Positions 16,935-25,648 of a stretch of DNA of 64,000 nucleotides are shown in pieces. The translations under genes were made by a program, and so were the position numbers. Location of the stretch: the NCBI RefSeq assembly GCF_003324485.1, contig NZ_QODK01000003.1, positions 682,001-746,000 of the forward strand. The letters run 5' to 3'. The notes under the pieces are model-generated. The model worked only from the letters and a program-made list of their open reading frames with translations. It searched no databases and was not told where the DNA came from. The stretch comes from Cohaesibacter intestini. GTDB taxonomy: Bacteria > Pseudomonadota > Alphaproteobacteria > Rhizobiales > Cohaesibacteraceae. Position 1 is the first letter of the stretch. Each line of letters begins with the position of its first letter.

Positions 16935-18752
16935 ATGGCTCTTTCGCAAACCTTTTCGGCGCCCTTGCCTCCTGATCGCGTTCATCAATATGTCGACGCT
17001 TTCCTTAAAACCCCAAATTCCATCTATATTGGCCACATCGCCTCGGCTGCGGTTCTGCTTTATATTGCCAGTCAGAATCCCGCCGTTCCGGTTTGGTTTC
17101 TCTATGTCTGGGCCTTCCTTGAACTGATCGGCTATCCTGTTCTGATGGAAGTCTGGCGGCAAGTCTATCTGCGCAAGGAGCGATCCAAGCGCAATCCCTA
17201 TCTCTGGATCAAGCTGATGGACGTCTTGTCGCTAATGGTTGGCACCAGTTGGGGGGTGATGAGTTTTATCAGTCTCAATCCTGACAATGCGGCCCATTTC
17301 GCCATCCAGATGTCGATTGCAGCAGGTGCGACGGCCGCAGCCGTGCGTTCGCTCGCCATCTTTCCGCGCTCCTTCATACTTTATGTCATTCCCTTTCTGG
17401 GGCTTCTGGCCCTGCGCATCATGCTACTGGGGGATGATTTCATTCTGCTCGGCGGGCTGGTCGTTATTTTCATGCTGATGTTGCTGCGCTTCGGCTCGGA
17501 TGTGATGGAATCCGTGTCGCAATATATTGACATCAGCACCGACAATCTCGACCTCGCGCAGCGCTACCGGGATGCAGCGGCGGAAGCCGACCACGCGAAC
17601 CGGGAAAAGACACGACTGCTGGCTGCTGCCAGTCATGACTTGCGTCAGCCCATCCATGCCATTGGCCTCTATATAGAAACCTTACCGCTCGACAAGATGG
17701 ATGAACGCAGTCGTACAACGCTCGAGCGTATTCGCAGCAGTCTGCAAACCCTGTCGAAATTGTTCAACTCGCTCCTCGATGTCAGCCTGCTTGACAGTGG
17801 CAAGGTGCAGGTTCGCCCGCGCCTGTTCGACCTCGAGGACATGCTCAATCATGTGCTCGACGACTATGAGCCATTGGCCGAGATTGCCCATGTTACTTTA
17901 ATGCTCGAGTGCCCGAAGGTGGGCGTCATGGGTGACGCTATCCTAGTCAGACGGATGGTGCAGAACCTGCTCTCCAATGCCATCCGTCATGCCGAGGGAG
18001 GATCCGTGCGGATCCATGTCGAGCAATATCATGGGGAGGAAGGTGATCGCCTCTCAATTGCCGTCATAGATGACGGTCCGGGAATCGCAAAGGAACATCA
18101 AGCGGTGATTTTCGAGGAGTTCACCCAGATATCCCGGCGCGCGGGAAGGGTGAATGCAACCATGAACAGTACCGACAATCAGCAAAAAGGGCTGGGCTTG
18201 GGGCTTGCGATTGTCCGTCGACTGGCTGATTTGCAGGATTTGTCCCTCGATTTGCAAACCAGCCCGGATGGCACCTGCATCAAAATTCTCAATTTCCGGG
18301 CCGAAGCCCTGAAGCCACATAGCAAAAAACGCGAACAAGCCAGTGCCAAAATGGGTGCACGATTTCATCAAAAGCGCATTCTCTTGGTCGATGATGACCG
18401 GGAAACCCTCAAGGCAACCGAGGAACTGCTGGCAAAATGGGGGTGCCGTGTTTCGGCTGCTGCCAATCTCGCCGAGTTTGCCACGATTCAGGGACCGTTC
18501 GACCTGATTGTCAGCGATTATGCTTTTGAGGATGACTTTACCGGCATCGAGGTGGTGGAAGCCGCCCGCAGTCGCTTTGGTGCTGACTTGCGAGCGCTGA
18601 TCATTTCGGGCGATTCCTCGGAATATGTGCAACAGCGCGTGAAGGACAAGGGGTTGTTGCTTATTCAGAAGCCGGTCCAGCCGGTGCAACTGCGCTCAGC
18701 CATGCTCGACCGATTCCTCTCCAGCCACGCCGGAGAGCAGATCCTGTCATGA
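16935..18752 (+). CDS. Hybrid sensor histidine kinase with C-terminal receiver domain
   Basis: 605 aa. The N-terminal part (about residues 30-195) has six to seven hydrophobic segments with little periplasmic loop, so it may sense membrane state. A HisKA domain carries the phospho-acceptor His234 in AASHDLRQPIHAIGLY, then a HATPase_c domain with N box NLLSNAIRHA and G boxes DDGPGI and GLGLGLAIV. The C-terminal receiver has LLVDDDRE, phospho-Asp528 in VSDYAFED and Lys in IQKP. ATG at 16935 is chosen over GTG at 16929 by spacing from GGGAA. Its stop overlaps the stop of the convergent LuxR-type regulator, a likely partner. Confidence 0.88.
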   Translation: MALSQTFSAPLPPDRVHQYVDAFLKTPNSIYIGHIASAAVLLYIASQNPAVPVWFLYVWAFLELIGYPVLMEVWRQVYLRKERSKRNPYLWIKLMDVLSLMVGTSWGVMSFISLNPDNAAHFAIQMSIAAGATAAAVRSLAIFPRSFILYVIPFLGLLALRIMLLGDDFILLGGLVVIFMLMLLRFGSDVMESVSQYIDISTDNLDLAQRYRDAAAEADHANREKTRLLAAASHDLRQPIHAIGLYIETLPLDKMDERSRTTLERIRSSLQTLSKLFNSLLDVSLLDSGKVQVRPRLFDLEDMLNHVLDDYEPLAEIAHVTLMLECPKVGVMGDAILVRRMVQNLLSNAIRHAEGGSVRIHVEQYHGEEGDRLSIAVIDDGPGIAKEHQAVIFEEFTQISRRAGRVNATMNSTDNQQKGLGLGLAIVRRLADLQDLSLDLQTSPDGTCIKILNFRAEALKPHSKKREQASAKMGARFHQKRILLVDDDRETLKATEELLAKWGCRVSAAANLAEFATIQGPFDLIVSDYAFEDDFTGIEVVEAARSRFGADLRALIISGDSSEYVQQRVKDKGLLLIQKPVQPVQLRSAMLDRFLSSHAGEQILS

Positions 18753-19370
18753 CAGGCCATAGCTGGCCGCCATGGCGGATGCCGCAGCTCTGTTGGAAAC
18801 CCCGAGATTTTTCATCAGGGCCGAGACATGACTGCGCACGGTGAAGGGAGAGAGATCCAGCTCACGGGCTATCTCCTTATTCGACAGGCCATGGCGCAGC
18901 AATTTCAGGATTTCAATCTGGCGGGGCGTTAAGTCGCCAAGCGGCACATGATGCTGCTGTCCCATATCCTGCGACAGGGTTGCATCGCTGATGCACACCT
19001 CGATCTGTCCTTGCATGATGTTGCGGATCGCCCGCATCACTTCCTGTGAGGATACGGACTTGGAGATGAAACCATTGACCCCAAGGCCCATGATCTGTTC
19101 GATCTCGACCGGGTCGTTGAGCATCGAGACTGCAATGATCGGGCAAAGGGCGAAACTCTGCCGCAAGCGCTTCAAGTCGCGCATATAGTCAAAGCCAGGA
19201 AAAAGCAGGTCGGACAAGATCAGATCCGGGGAGGGTGATTTTGCAATCAGGCGATTAAGACTGACCCCATCGCCTGCTTCTTCCACCTTGGAACCGGGAA
19301 ACAGGTCTTCCAGCAACAGCGTCATGCCAGACCGATAAAGCGGATGATCATCTGCCAGAATGATGCGCAT
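18747..19370 (-). CDS. NarL/FixJ-type response regulator
   Basis: 207 aa: receiver domain (residues 1-120, acidic pair in LADDHP, phospho-Asp54 in LILSDLLFPG, SM and SK switch residues) and a C-terminal LuxR-type helix-turn-helix (LTPRQIEILKLLRHGLSNKEI, about 145-200). Its last six bases overlap the end of the convergent hybrid kinase gene. No output target can be read from the sequence. Confidence 0.9.
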   Translation of the reverse strand: MRIILADDHPLYRSGMTLLLEDLFPGSKVEEAGDGVSLNRLIAKSPSPDLILSDLLFPGFDYMRDLKRLRQSFALCPIIAVSMLNDPVEIEQIMGLGVNGFISKSVSSQEVMRAIRNIMQGQIEVCISDATLSQDMGQQHHVPLGDLTPRQIEILKLLRHGLSNKEIARELDLSPFTVRSHVSALMKNLGVSNRAAASAMAASYGLS

Positions 19371-19500
19371 ATCGGTCTAACTCCCTGAAAACGGCTGTTT
19401 TGGGTTCTGTTCCCTCATAAAAGTCTGGTCCCAACTGTTGCCCTTGTCCAGATGTACATCTGTATATGGCAACCGATGATCGTCAGGCCCGCAGGCAATC

Positions 19501-19839
19501 TCAGTGGTCAGATTTTTCGAGGAAATGCTTGTCGAGACCCGTCAGATAATCAAGGCCTTCCTTGGTCAGCACGACCGGCGGCACATCGGCGCTCTTGACC
19601 ATGCCCTTGCGGGCCAAGGCAGCCCAGACACCCCGATTGGTGAAGCCGCTGGCATCTGCTGCATGCACGGTGAATTCGCCGACATGGAAATGGTCTCCAT
19701 GCGGGTGGGGCAGGCGCGGGATGGTCACCGAACCATCGGATCCCCAAGCTTCATCGGGTTGGGTGCGGCCGAGAATTTGCAGCAGCACAAGGGTGCGCAG
19801 CTGGAGTTTGTTCAGTTTGAGCGGATTGACGCGTTGCAT
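19501..19839 (-). CDS. Conserved hypothetical protein, 112 aa
   Basis: Small soluble protein. I do not recognise a named family. Visible parts are an N-terminal helix LKLNKLQLRTLVLLQILGR, a middle section with a His-rich stretch (LPHPHGDHFHVG) and a C-terminal winged-helix-like stretch (GVWAALARKGMVKS, VLTKEGLDYL). ATG at 19839 is used; the frame also opens at a TTG at 19860. The shape suggests a small DNA-binding or metal-binding protein, but that is a guess. It lies 90 bp downstream of the PEBP gene on the same strand. Confidence 0.65.
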   Translation of the reverse strand: MQRVNPLKLNKLQLRTLVLLQILGRTQPDEAWGSDGSVTIPRLPHPHGDHFHVGEFTVHAADASGFTNRGVWAALARKGMVKSADVPPVVLTKEGLDYLTGLDKHFLEKSDH

Positions 19840-19928
19840 GAATTGTCTTTCTCGAAACAATGATCAGGCCGATGCTCGCGGCCCGATCTGGCTTGTTGTG
19901 CGATCCTTACATCTGCGAGGTGACCGGC

Positions 19929-20393
19929 TCAGCCTTCATTCTTGAAGAAGCCGGTGATGCTTGCAGAGGCAATCTGGTTTCGCATGATATTAAACCGGAC
20001 ATAGGCCCCTGTCATGCTCGTTGTGTCAATCGCCTCAACAGAAAGCGCATGTAGTGTGAAGATATAACGATGGGCTGGATCATCCGGCGGAGGATAGGCA
20101 CCGGTAAAGCCTTCAGTGCCCGCATCATTCAAGGCACTCAACGCGCTTTCCGGCAGGGAATCGCTGGCAATCTGACCGCTTTCGGTGACCGGCAGATTGG
20201 TGATGATCATGTGCCAGAAGCCAGAACCGGTCGGAGCATCAGGGTCATAGCAGGTCAGCGCAAGGCTTTTGGCTTCGCTCGGAACACCGGACCAGACCAG
20301 AATCGGGGAAAGGTCCTGTCCACCAAGACCGGCAGACACGGATTTTTGCGGTAGCGGATCGCCGTCGTTAAAATCTGGGCTAGTCAATTTCAT
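19929..20393 (-). CDS. YbhB/YbcL family PEBP-like protein
   Basis: 154 aa protein of the phosphatidylethanolamine-binding (Raf kinase inhibitor-like) family. The ligand-site motifs are present: CYDPDAPTGSGFWHMIITNLP (read in two parts) and GAYPPPDDPAHRYIFTLHAL. No signal peptide. GGAG lies seven bases before the ATG. Bacterial roles are poorly known. Confidence 0.9.
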   Translation of the reverse strand: MKLTSPDFNDGDPLPQKSVSAGLGGQDLSPILVWSGVPSEAKSLALTCYDPDAPTGSGFWHMIITNLPVTESGQIASDSLPESALSALNDAGTEGFTGAYPPPDDPAHRYIFTLHALSVEAIDTTSMTGAYVRFNIMRNQIASASITGFFKNEG

Positions 20394-20538
20394 ATCAAAT
20401 CTCCGAATAAAAATGGGTAGTTCGAGGAAAATGGTAGTCTTGTAAAACCTGAGTTTGAGGAAATTTCATGACAAAGCAAGGGGCGAATGCGCGCGCGCCA
20501 CAGCCAGAAACGCGAGACCCGGTTCGCACAGATTGTCC

Positions 20539-21303
20539 TTATCGCTGCCCCTCTTCATTCATGTCTATTTCCAGATTGATCCGGTCCGCTGAAAAGCGGG
20601 TTTTCGAATATTCGATCGGGCGTCCCTTCAGATCATGGTTGATCGCATGGGTGACCAAGACGATGGCGCCGGGCGTCAGCCGCATGATCCGCACATCATC
20701 GACCGTCGCGTGATAGGCCTCAATGATGGTCGAATGCCGAACATAATCTGACAGCCCACACGCAGCAAAAGCCTTGGTTACCGAGCCAAGGTATTGATAT
20801 TGTTTAGCAAAATCGGGAAACCGCGCTGCATCATACCAGGATGTCGACCGGCTGACCGGAATATCGTCCCCCATTCCGACAGTCCGTGCGCTGAAAACCG
20901 GCGCATCAAGCGGCAACCCCAACGCCTCTGCTACATCATGCTTGGCAGCCACGCGGTCACAGCTCACAAGAACCGTGCTGCCCGTCGTGCCCTGTGCCGC
21001 CATGCCCGCAGAAAAGCGTGTGCGCTTGGAAATCGGATAGGTCAGGCGATTGGGTTCGATGATGAAGGTGCCGCGTCCCTGTTCGGCCCGCAATATGCCA
21101 TCATTGACCAGAGCCGAAATGGCCGAACGCACCGTATGGCGATTGACCCCAAATTGCTTGGCCAGCTCCATCTCGGGCGGCAACTTGCCACTGTCATCCC
21201 CAAGACCGGAGGATATGCCCGCCCGGATCGCATCGGCAATCTGTCGCCACAGGGCCACGCCGCTGCGCCGTTCAATCTCGCTTTTCAGGGTCTCGGAAGC
21301 CAT
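20539..21303 (-). CDS. phnF: GntR/HutC family regulator of phosphonate genes
   Basis: 254 aa from ATG 21303 (AAAGGAC upstream; a TTG one codon earlier is less likely). N-terminal winged helix of the GntR type (LPPEMELAKQFGVNRHTVRSA), C-terminal UTRA ligand domain with VSRSTSWYDAARFP. It is divergent from phnG and matches PhnF, the repressor of C-P lyase genes. The inverted repeat at 21527-21546 is its probable operator. Confidence 0.9.
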   Translation of the reverse strand: MASETLKSEIERRSGVALWRQIADAIRAGISSGLGDDSGKLPPEMELAKQFGVNRHTVRSAISALVNDGILRAEQGRGTFIIEPNRLTYPISKRTRFSAGMAAQGTTGSTVLVSCDRVAAKHDVAEALGLPLDAPVFSARTVGMGDDIPVSRSTSWYDAARFPDFAKQYQYLGSVTKAFAACGLSDYVRHSTIIEAYHATVDDVRIMRLTPGAIVLVTHAINHDLKGRPIEYSKTRFSADRINLEIDMNEEGQR

Positions 21304-21456
21304 CAATCGGTCCTTTGATCTTACCGCCCGGTCTGATTGGTCCTTTAGCGCGATTGCCTGCTGTAGTCCAGTTCCTGCTTACAGACTTTTGCGTATCTTG
21401 CTGGAAAGCGTATGCAATTTCCAATCGCCTCGCTAGGGGGCGCAATGTCCTAAGGA

Positions 21457-21496
21457 CTTTCATCAGTCTTTGATCCCTTCGTCACATAGCTGTCAC
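21457..21496 (+). promoter_or_regulatory. Tandem PHO box upstream of phnG
   Basis: Four half sites at exact 11-base steps: CTTTCAT (21457), CTTTGAT (21468), TCGTCAC (21479) and CTGTCAC (21490). The PhoB consensus half site is CTGTCAT with 11-base spacing. This fits activation of phnG-L by PhoB under phosphate limitation. Half-site match varies from five to seven of seven, so the inner pair is weaker than the outer. Confidence 0.7.
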
Positions 21497-21526
21497 CATT
21501 GGTGCGTAGAAGTCGGATCAAATAGG

Positions 21527-21546
21527 TTGTCTAGTAAAATAGACAA
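21527..21546. promoter_or_regulatory. Inverted repeat, probable PhnF operator
   Basis: TTGTCTA-GTAAAA-TAGACAA is a perfect 7+7 inverted repeat 29 bases before phnG, downstream of the PHO box. GTCTA/TAGAC cores are typical of HutC-group GntR operators, so binding by the divergent PhnF is likely. Confidence 0.65.
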
Positions 21547-21575
21547 ATTTAAACCCCAGATGCGACGGATCTCCC

Positions 21576-22064
21576 ATGGAAGACAAAAAAAGCTCTCAGG
21601 CGACGCCGCAGACGCTCTCCGCCGACCAGCTTGCCCACCAACGCCGACTATCGATTTTGGCCAATGCTCCAAAGCAAGATTTGCTGCAGGCTTGGCTTTC
21701 CCTTGAACTGGATCCCGGCTGCGAATTGCTGCGCGGCCCGGAAACTGGTTTGATCGCCCTACGTGGTCGCATCGGTGGCGGCGGTGCGCCTTTCAATTTT
21801 GGCGAAGCCACGGCCACCCGCGCCACGGTGCGGATGGAAAATGGTGCCATCGGCCATGCCATCATGCTCGGCCGCGATGCGGGCAAGACGAAGCTGGCTG
21901 CGGTCATCGACGCCTTGGCCACGGATCGCGCCACCGCTGATCTGATCGAACGCCAAATCCTGACCCCGTTGGAACAAGCCGCCAAAGAGCGCGACAACCA
22001 GAATGCCGCAGAAACGCAGGCCACAAGGGTCAATTTCTTCACCATGGTCAGAGGGGACGATTGA
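21576..22064 (+). CDS. phnG: C-P lyase core complex subunit PhnG
   Basis: 162 aa. Subunit of the PhnGHIJ core complex, which transfers phosphonates to ribose 5-triphosphate and cleaves the C-P bond. The family block FNFGEATATRATVRMENGA is clear, as is the IGHAIMLGRDAGKTKLAAVIDAL region (read in two parts). First gene of the operon; its TGA overlaps the ATG of phnH in an ATGA-type junction. Confidence 0.93.
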   Translation: MEDKKSSQATPQTLSADQLAHQRRLSILANAPKQDLLQAWLSLELDPGCELLRGPETGLIALRGRIGGGGAPFNFGEATATRATVRMENGAIGHAIMLGRDAGKTKLAAVIDALATDRATADLIERQILTPLEQAAKERDNQNAAETQATRVNFFTMVRGDD

Positions 22065-22714
22065 TGCAGAGCGCACAACCCAACATGCCGAGCCCAAAGG
22101 ACACCGCCAAGGCGATGCAGGGCGGTTTGAGTGAGCCAACCCTTCAGACCCAGCGCATTTTCCGCGCCATCATGGATGCCATGGCCCGCCCGGGCACCAT
22201 CAAGTCCATCAAGACCGATGCCAGACCACCCGCAGGCCTGATGCCATTGGCTGGCGCAGTCTTGGCCACCTTGGCCGATGCCGACACGCCGCTCTGGCTC
22301 GATGAGAGCCTTGCTGCCAAGCCAGCGGTCGCTGATTGGCTGACCTTCCATGTCGGCGCGCCTTTTGCGGTCGAGCCAGCCCGCGCCACCTTTGCCGTGC
22401 TGAGTGACGCCCAAAAAATCGCCTCGCTCGATAGTTTCGCCCAAGGCCAGCAGGACTACCCAGATCGCTCCACCACCCTGATCATCATGGTGGACGAATT
22501 GAGCAAGGACAGCGACTGGAGCCTGTCCGGTCCCGGCATTAAGACCACTGCACCTTTCAGCGTCACGCCCATCTCACCGCTCTTCCTTGACCAATGGGCC
22601 GCCAACAATGGCCGCTTCCCACGCGGTGTCGATGTGATCCTCGTTGCCCCGGACGCCATTGCCTGTTTGCCACGCACCACCCGGATCAACAGCCACAAAG
22701 CAGGAGAGCGCTGA
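22064..22714 (+). CDS. phnH: C-P lyase core complex subunit PhnH
   Basis: 216 aa. PhnH dimer subunit of the C-P lyase complex. The RIFRAIMDAMARPGTI block and the C-terminal PRGVDVILV region are typical. It starts on the last base of the phnG stop and its stop is one base before the ATG of phnI, so translation is coupled throughout. Confidence 0.92.
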   Translation: MQSAQPNMPSPKDTAKAMQGGLSEPTLQTQRIFRAIMDAMARPGTIKSIKTDARPPAGLMPLAGAVLATLADADTPLWLDESLAAKPAVADWLTFHVGAPFAVEPARATFAVLSDAQKIASLDSFAQGQQDYPDRSTTLIIMVDELSKDSDWSLSGPGIKTTAPFSVTPISPLFLDQWAANNGRFPRGVDVILVAPDAIACLPRTTRINSHKAGER

Positions 22715-22715
22715 A

Positions 22716-23858
22716 ATGTATGTTGCCGTAAAGGGCGGAGAAACCGCCATCGAGGCCGCGCACCAATTGCTGGCCGACCGCCGCCGGGGGGATCGCGATG
22801 TCGATGCCCTGTCGCTTGACCAGATTTCCGAGCAATTGTCTTTGGCCGTAGATCGAGTGATGAGTGAAGGGGCGCTTTATGATCGCGAATTGGCCTCACT
22901 GGCCATCAAACAGGCCCGCGGCGATTTGATCGAAGCCATCTTTCTGACCCGCGCCTACCGCACCACTTTGCCGCGCTTTGGTTATTCTGAGCCGATTGAC
23001 AGCAGCGCCATGCAAATCCAGCGCCGCATTTCGGCGACCTTCAAGGATTTGCCCGGTGGTCAGATCCTCGGGCCGACCTTTGACTATACCCACCGTCTGC
23101 TCGACCCTGCCTTGGCTGGCGACGAGGAAGTCCCAGCCCCCCAAACGGCCGAACTGGCCGATGACGCCGAAGCCATGCTGCGCGTCTCTGATCTGATTGC
23201 CGGTGAAGGTCTGATGGAACCCGATGGTGTGCTGCCAGAGGGCAAGCAGGACTGGCCAGAGCCCGGCGACATCACCCGCAAGCCGCTCGATTTCCCGCTC
23301 ACCCGCGACCAGCGCCTTCAAGCTCTGTCCCGTGGCGATGAGGGCTTCCTGTTGGCGCTCGGCTATTCCACCCAGCGCGGCTATGGCCGCAACCATCCCT
23401 TCGCTGGCGAAATCCGCATTGGTGAAGTGGATGTCATGGTCGAGGTGCCAGAGCTGGGCTTTGCGGTCTCCATTGGTCGCATTCAGGTCAGCGAATGCCA
23501 GATGGTCAACCAGTTCAAGGGCTCACGCACCGCGCCACCACAATTCACCCGCGGCTATGGTCTGGTCTTTGGCCTGTCGGAGCGCAAATCCATGTCGATG
23601 GCCCTGTGTGACCGCGCCTTGCGGGCCGATGAATTTGGCGAAGACATCATCGCACCAGCGCAGGATGAGGAATTTGTCATTTCCCATTCCGACAATGTGC
23701 AGGCCACCGGCTTCGTCGAGCATTTGAAGCTGCCGCACTATGTCGATTTTCAGGCCGAGTTGAAGCTGGTGCGCCAGATGCAGGCCGAATTCTACGCCAA
23801 CCACAATCCTGATGCCGATCCGGCGCAGGCAGACAGCGATCAGGAGGCGGCACAATGA
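22716..23858 (+). CDS. phnI: C-P lyase core complex subunit PhnI
   Basis: 380 aa. PhnI, the nucleosidase that with PhnG, PhnH and PhnL displaces adenine from ATP with the phosphonate. The start MYVAVKGGETAIEAAHQLL is typical of the family, so the upstream part of the open frame (from 22644, overlapping phnH) is rejected. GAGAG precedes the ATG. The stop overlaps phnJ by four bases. Confidence 0.93.
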   Translation: MYVAVKGGETAIEAAHQLLADRRRGDRDVDALSLDQISEQLSLAVDRVMSEGALYDRELASLAIKQARGDLIEAIFLTRAYRTTLPRFGYSEPIDSSAMQIQRRISATFKDLPGGQILGPTFDYTHRLLDPALAGDEEVPAPQTAELADDAEAMLRVSDLIAGEGLMEPDGVLPEGKQDWPEPGDITRKPLDFPLTRDQRLQALSRGDEGFLLALGYSTQRGYGRNHPFAGEIRIGEVDVMVEVPELGFAVSIGRIQVSECQMVNQFKGSRTAPPQFTRGYGLVFGLSERKSMSMALCDRALRADEFGEDIIAPAQDEEFVISHSDNVQATGFVEHLKLPHYVDFQAELKLVRQMQAEFYANHNPDADPAQADSDQEAAQ

Positions 23859-24781
23859 GCAATAAAGCGAGCATCACGAGCCTTTCCGACCCAAGCGCAA
23901 TTGCCAATTACAATTTCGCTTATCTCGATGAACAGACCAAGCGGATGATCCGCCGGGCCATTCTCAAGGGCATTGCTATTCCCGGCTATCAGGTGCCCTT
24001 TGCCAGCCGCGAAATGCCCATGCCCTATGGCTGGGGCACCGGTGGGGTGCAGGTGACCGCCTCGATCCTCGGCCCAGATGATGTCTTGAAGGTCATCGAT
24101 CAGGGGTCGGACGATACAACCAACGCGGTCTCCATTCGCGCCTTCTTTGCCAAGATGGCCCGGGTTGAGACCACCACCCAGACCAAAGCGGCCAGCGTCA
24201 TTCAGACCCGTCACCGTATCCCCGAAGAGCCCTTGAGCGAAGATCAGGTGATTGTCTTTCAGGTGCCTATCCCCGAGCCTCTGCGCTTCCTTGAGCCGCG
24301 AGAGACCGAGACCCGCAAGATGCACGCGGTCGAGGATTATGGCCTGATGCATGTAAAGCTCTATGAGGACATCGCCCAGAAGGGGCATATCGCCACCAAC
24401 TATGCCTATCCGGTCAAAGTGAAGGGGCGCTATGTGATGGATCCGTCGCCGACCCCGAAATTCGACAATCCCAAAATGCATCAGATGCAAGCCCTGCAGC
24501 TTTATGGCGCCGGGCGCGAAATGCGCATCTATGCCATCCCCCCTTACACCGATGTCGTCAGCCTCGACTTCGAAGATTATCCCTTTGAAATTCAGGCCTT
24601 TGACGAGCCTTGCGCTCTGTGTGGCGGCACAGGCGTCTATCTCGATGAGGTCATTCTCGATGACAAGGGCGAGCGGATGTTTGTCTGCTCTGACAGTGAT
24701 TATTGCGAAGACCGCCGTGCTCAGGGTTTCCGCGGCCCGATGGCACCAGATGCCAATCATGATCAAGAGGTGCCAGCATGA
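23855..24781 (+). CDS. phnJ: C-P lyase catalytic subunit PhnJ (radical SAM)
   Basis: 308 aa. Radical-SAM enzyme that cleaves the carbon-phosphorus bond of alpha-D-ribose 1-methylphosphonate 5-phosphate. The four conserved cysteines are Cys253, Cys256, Cys278 and Cys284, with the spacing C-x2-C-x21-C-x5-C expected for PhnJ. YGWGTGGVQVTASILGP is another family block. ATGA overlaps on both sides join it to phnI and phnK. Confidence 0.96.
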   Translation: MSNKASITSLSDPSAIANYNFAYLDEQTKRMIRRAILKGIAIPGYQVPFASREMPMPYGWGTGGVQVTASILGPDDVLKVIDQGSDDTTNAVSIRAFFAKMARVETTTQTKAASVIQTRHRIPEEPLSEDQVIVFQVPIPEPLRFLEPRETETRKMHAVEDYGLMHVKLYEDIAQKGHIATNYAYPVKVKGRYVMDPSPTPKFDNPKMHQMQALQLYGAGREMRIYAIPPYTDVVSLDFEDYPFEIQAFDEPCALCGGTGVYLDEVILDDKGERMFVCSDSDYCEDRRAQGFRGPMAPDANHDQEVPA

Positions 24782-25635
24782 GCCAGCCAAATTCCTCCCA
24801 ATTCCATGGCAAAGAGTTTGAGGCCAAATCCTCGCTGGTTACCCAGCGCCCGACGGACCTCAACGAAGAGCCTTTGCTGCAGGTCCGCTCGGTCAGCAAA
24901 TATTATGGCCGACGCGTTGGCTGTGAAGAGATCAGCTTTGATCTCTGGCCCGGTGAAGTGCTGGCCATTGTCGGCGAGTCCGGCTCTGGCAAAACGACCC
25001 TGCTCAATTGCATCTCCACCCGCCTGACGCCAACCTCCGGCATGGTCAATTACCGCATGCGTGACGGAACCATGCGCGAGGTCTTCCGGCTGGGTGAAGC
25101 GGAAAAGCGCTTTTTGATGCGCACCGATTGGGGCTTTGTTCATCAAAACCCTGCTGACGGCTTGCGCATGACTGTCTCCGCTGGTGCCAATGTCGGCGAG
25201 CGACTGATGGCCATTGGTCAGCGCCATTATGGTGATATCCGGCAGACCGCGACCGACTGGCTCGAACAGGTGGAAATCTCTGCCGACCGCATCGATGACG
25301 AACCACGCGCCTTTTCCGGTGGCATGCGCCAGCGCTTGCAGATTGCTCGCAATCTGGTCACCGGTCCGCGTCTCATCTTCATGGATGAGCCGACCGGCGG
25401 CTTGGATGTGTCAGTGCAGGCTCGTCTGCTCGATCTGATGCGTGGGCTCGTGGCCGAATTGGGACTGGCGGCGATTGTCGTCACCCACGATCTGGCCGTC
25501 GCCCGTCTGCTGTCCCACCGCATGGTGGTGATGAAAGGCGGTCGGGTCATCGAAACTGGCCTCACAGACCGGGTGCTGGATGATCCGCAAGCGCCATACA
25601 CCCAGCTTCTCATATCTTCCATCCTTCAGGTCTAG
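24778..25635 (+). CDS. phnK: C-P lyase ATP-binding subunit PhnK
   Basis: 285 aa ABC-type ATPase that docks on the PhnGHIJ core. Walker A GESGSGKT, signature FSGGMRQR, Walker B LIFMDEP and H-loop VTHD are present. About 35 extra residues precede the usual start. Despite the ABC fold it is not a transporter subunit. It overlaps phnJ by four bases. Confidence 0.92.
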   Translation: MSQPNSSQFHGKEFEAKSSLVTQRPTDLNEEPLLQVRSVSKYYGRRVGCEEISFDLWPGEVLAIVGESGSGKTTLLNCISTRLTPTSGMVNYRMRDGTMREVFRLGEAEKRFLMRTDWGFVHQNPADGLRMTVSAGANVGERLMAIGQRHYGDIRQTATDWLEQVEISADRIDDEPRAFSGGMRQRLQIARNLVTGPRLIFMDEPTGGLDVSVQARLLDLMRGLVAELGLAAIVVTHDLAVARLLSHRMVVMKGGRVIETGLTDRVLDDPQAPYTQLLISSILQV

Positions 25636-25648
25636 AAAGGATCGATTG

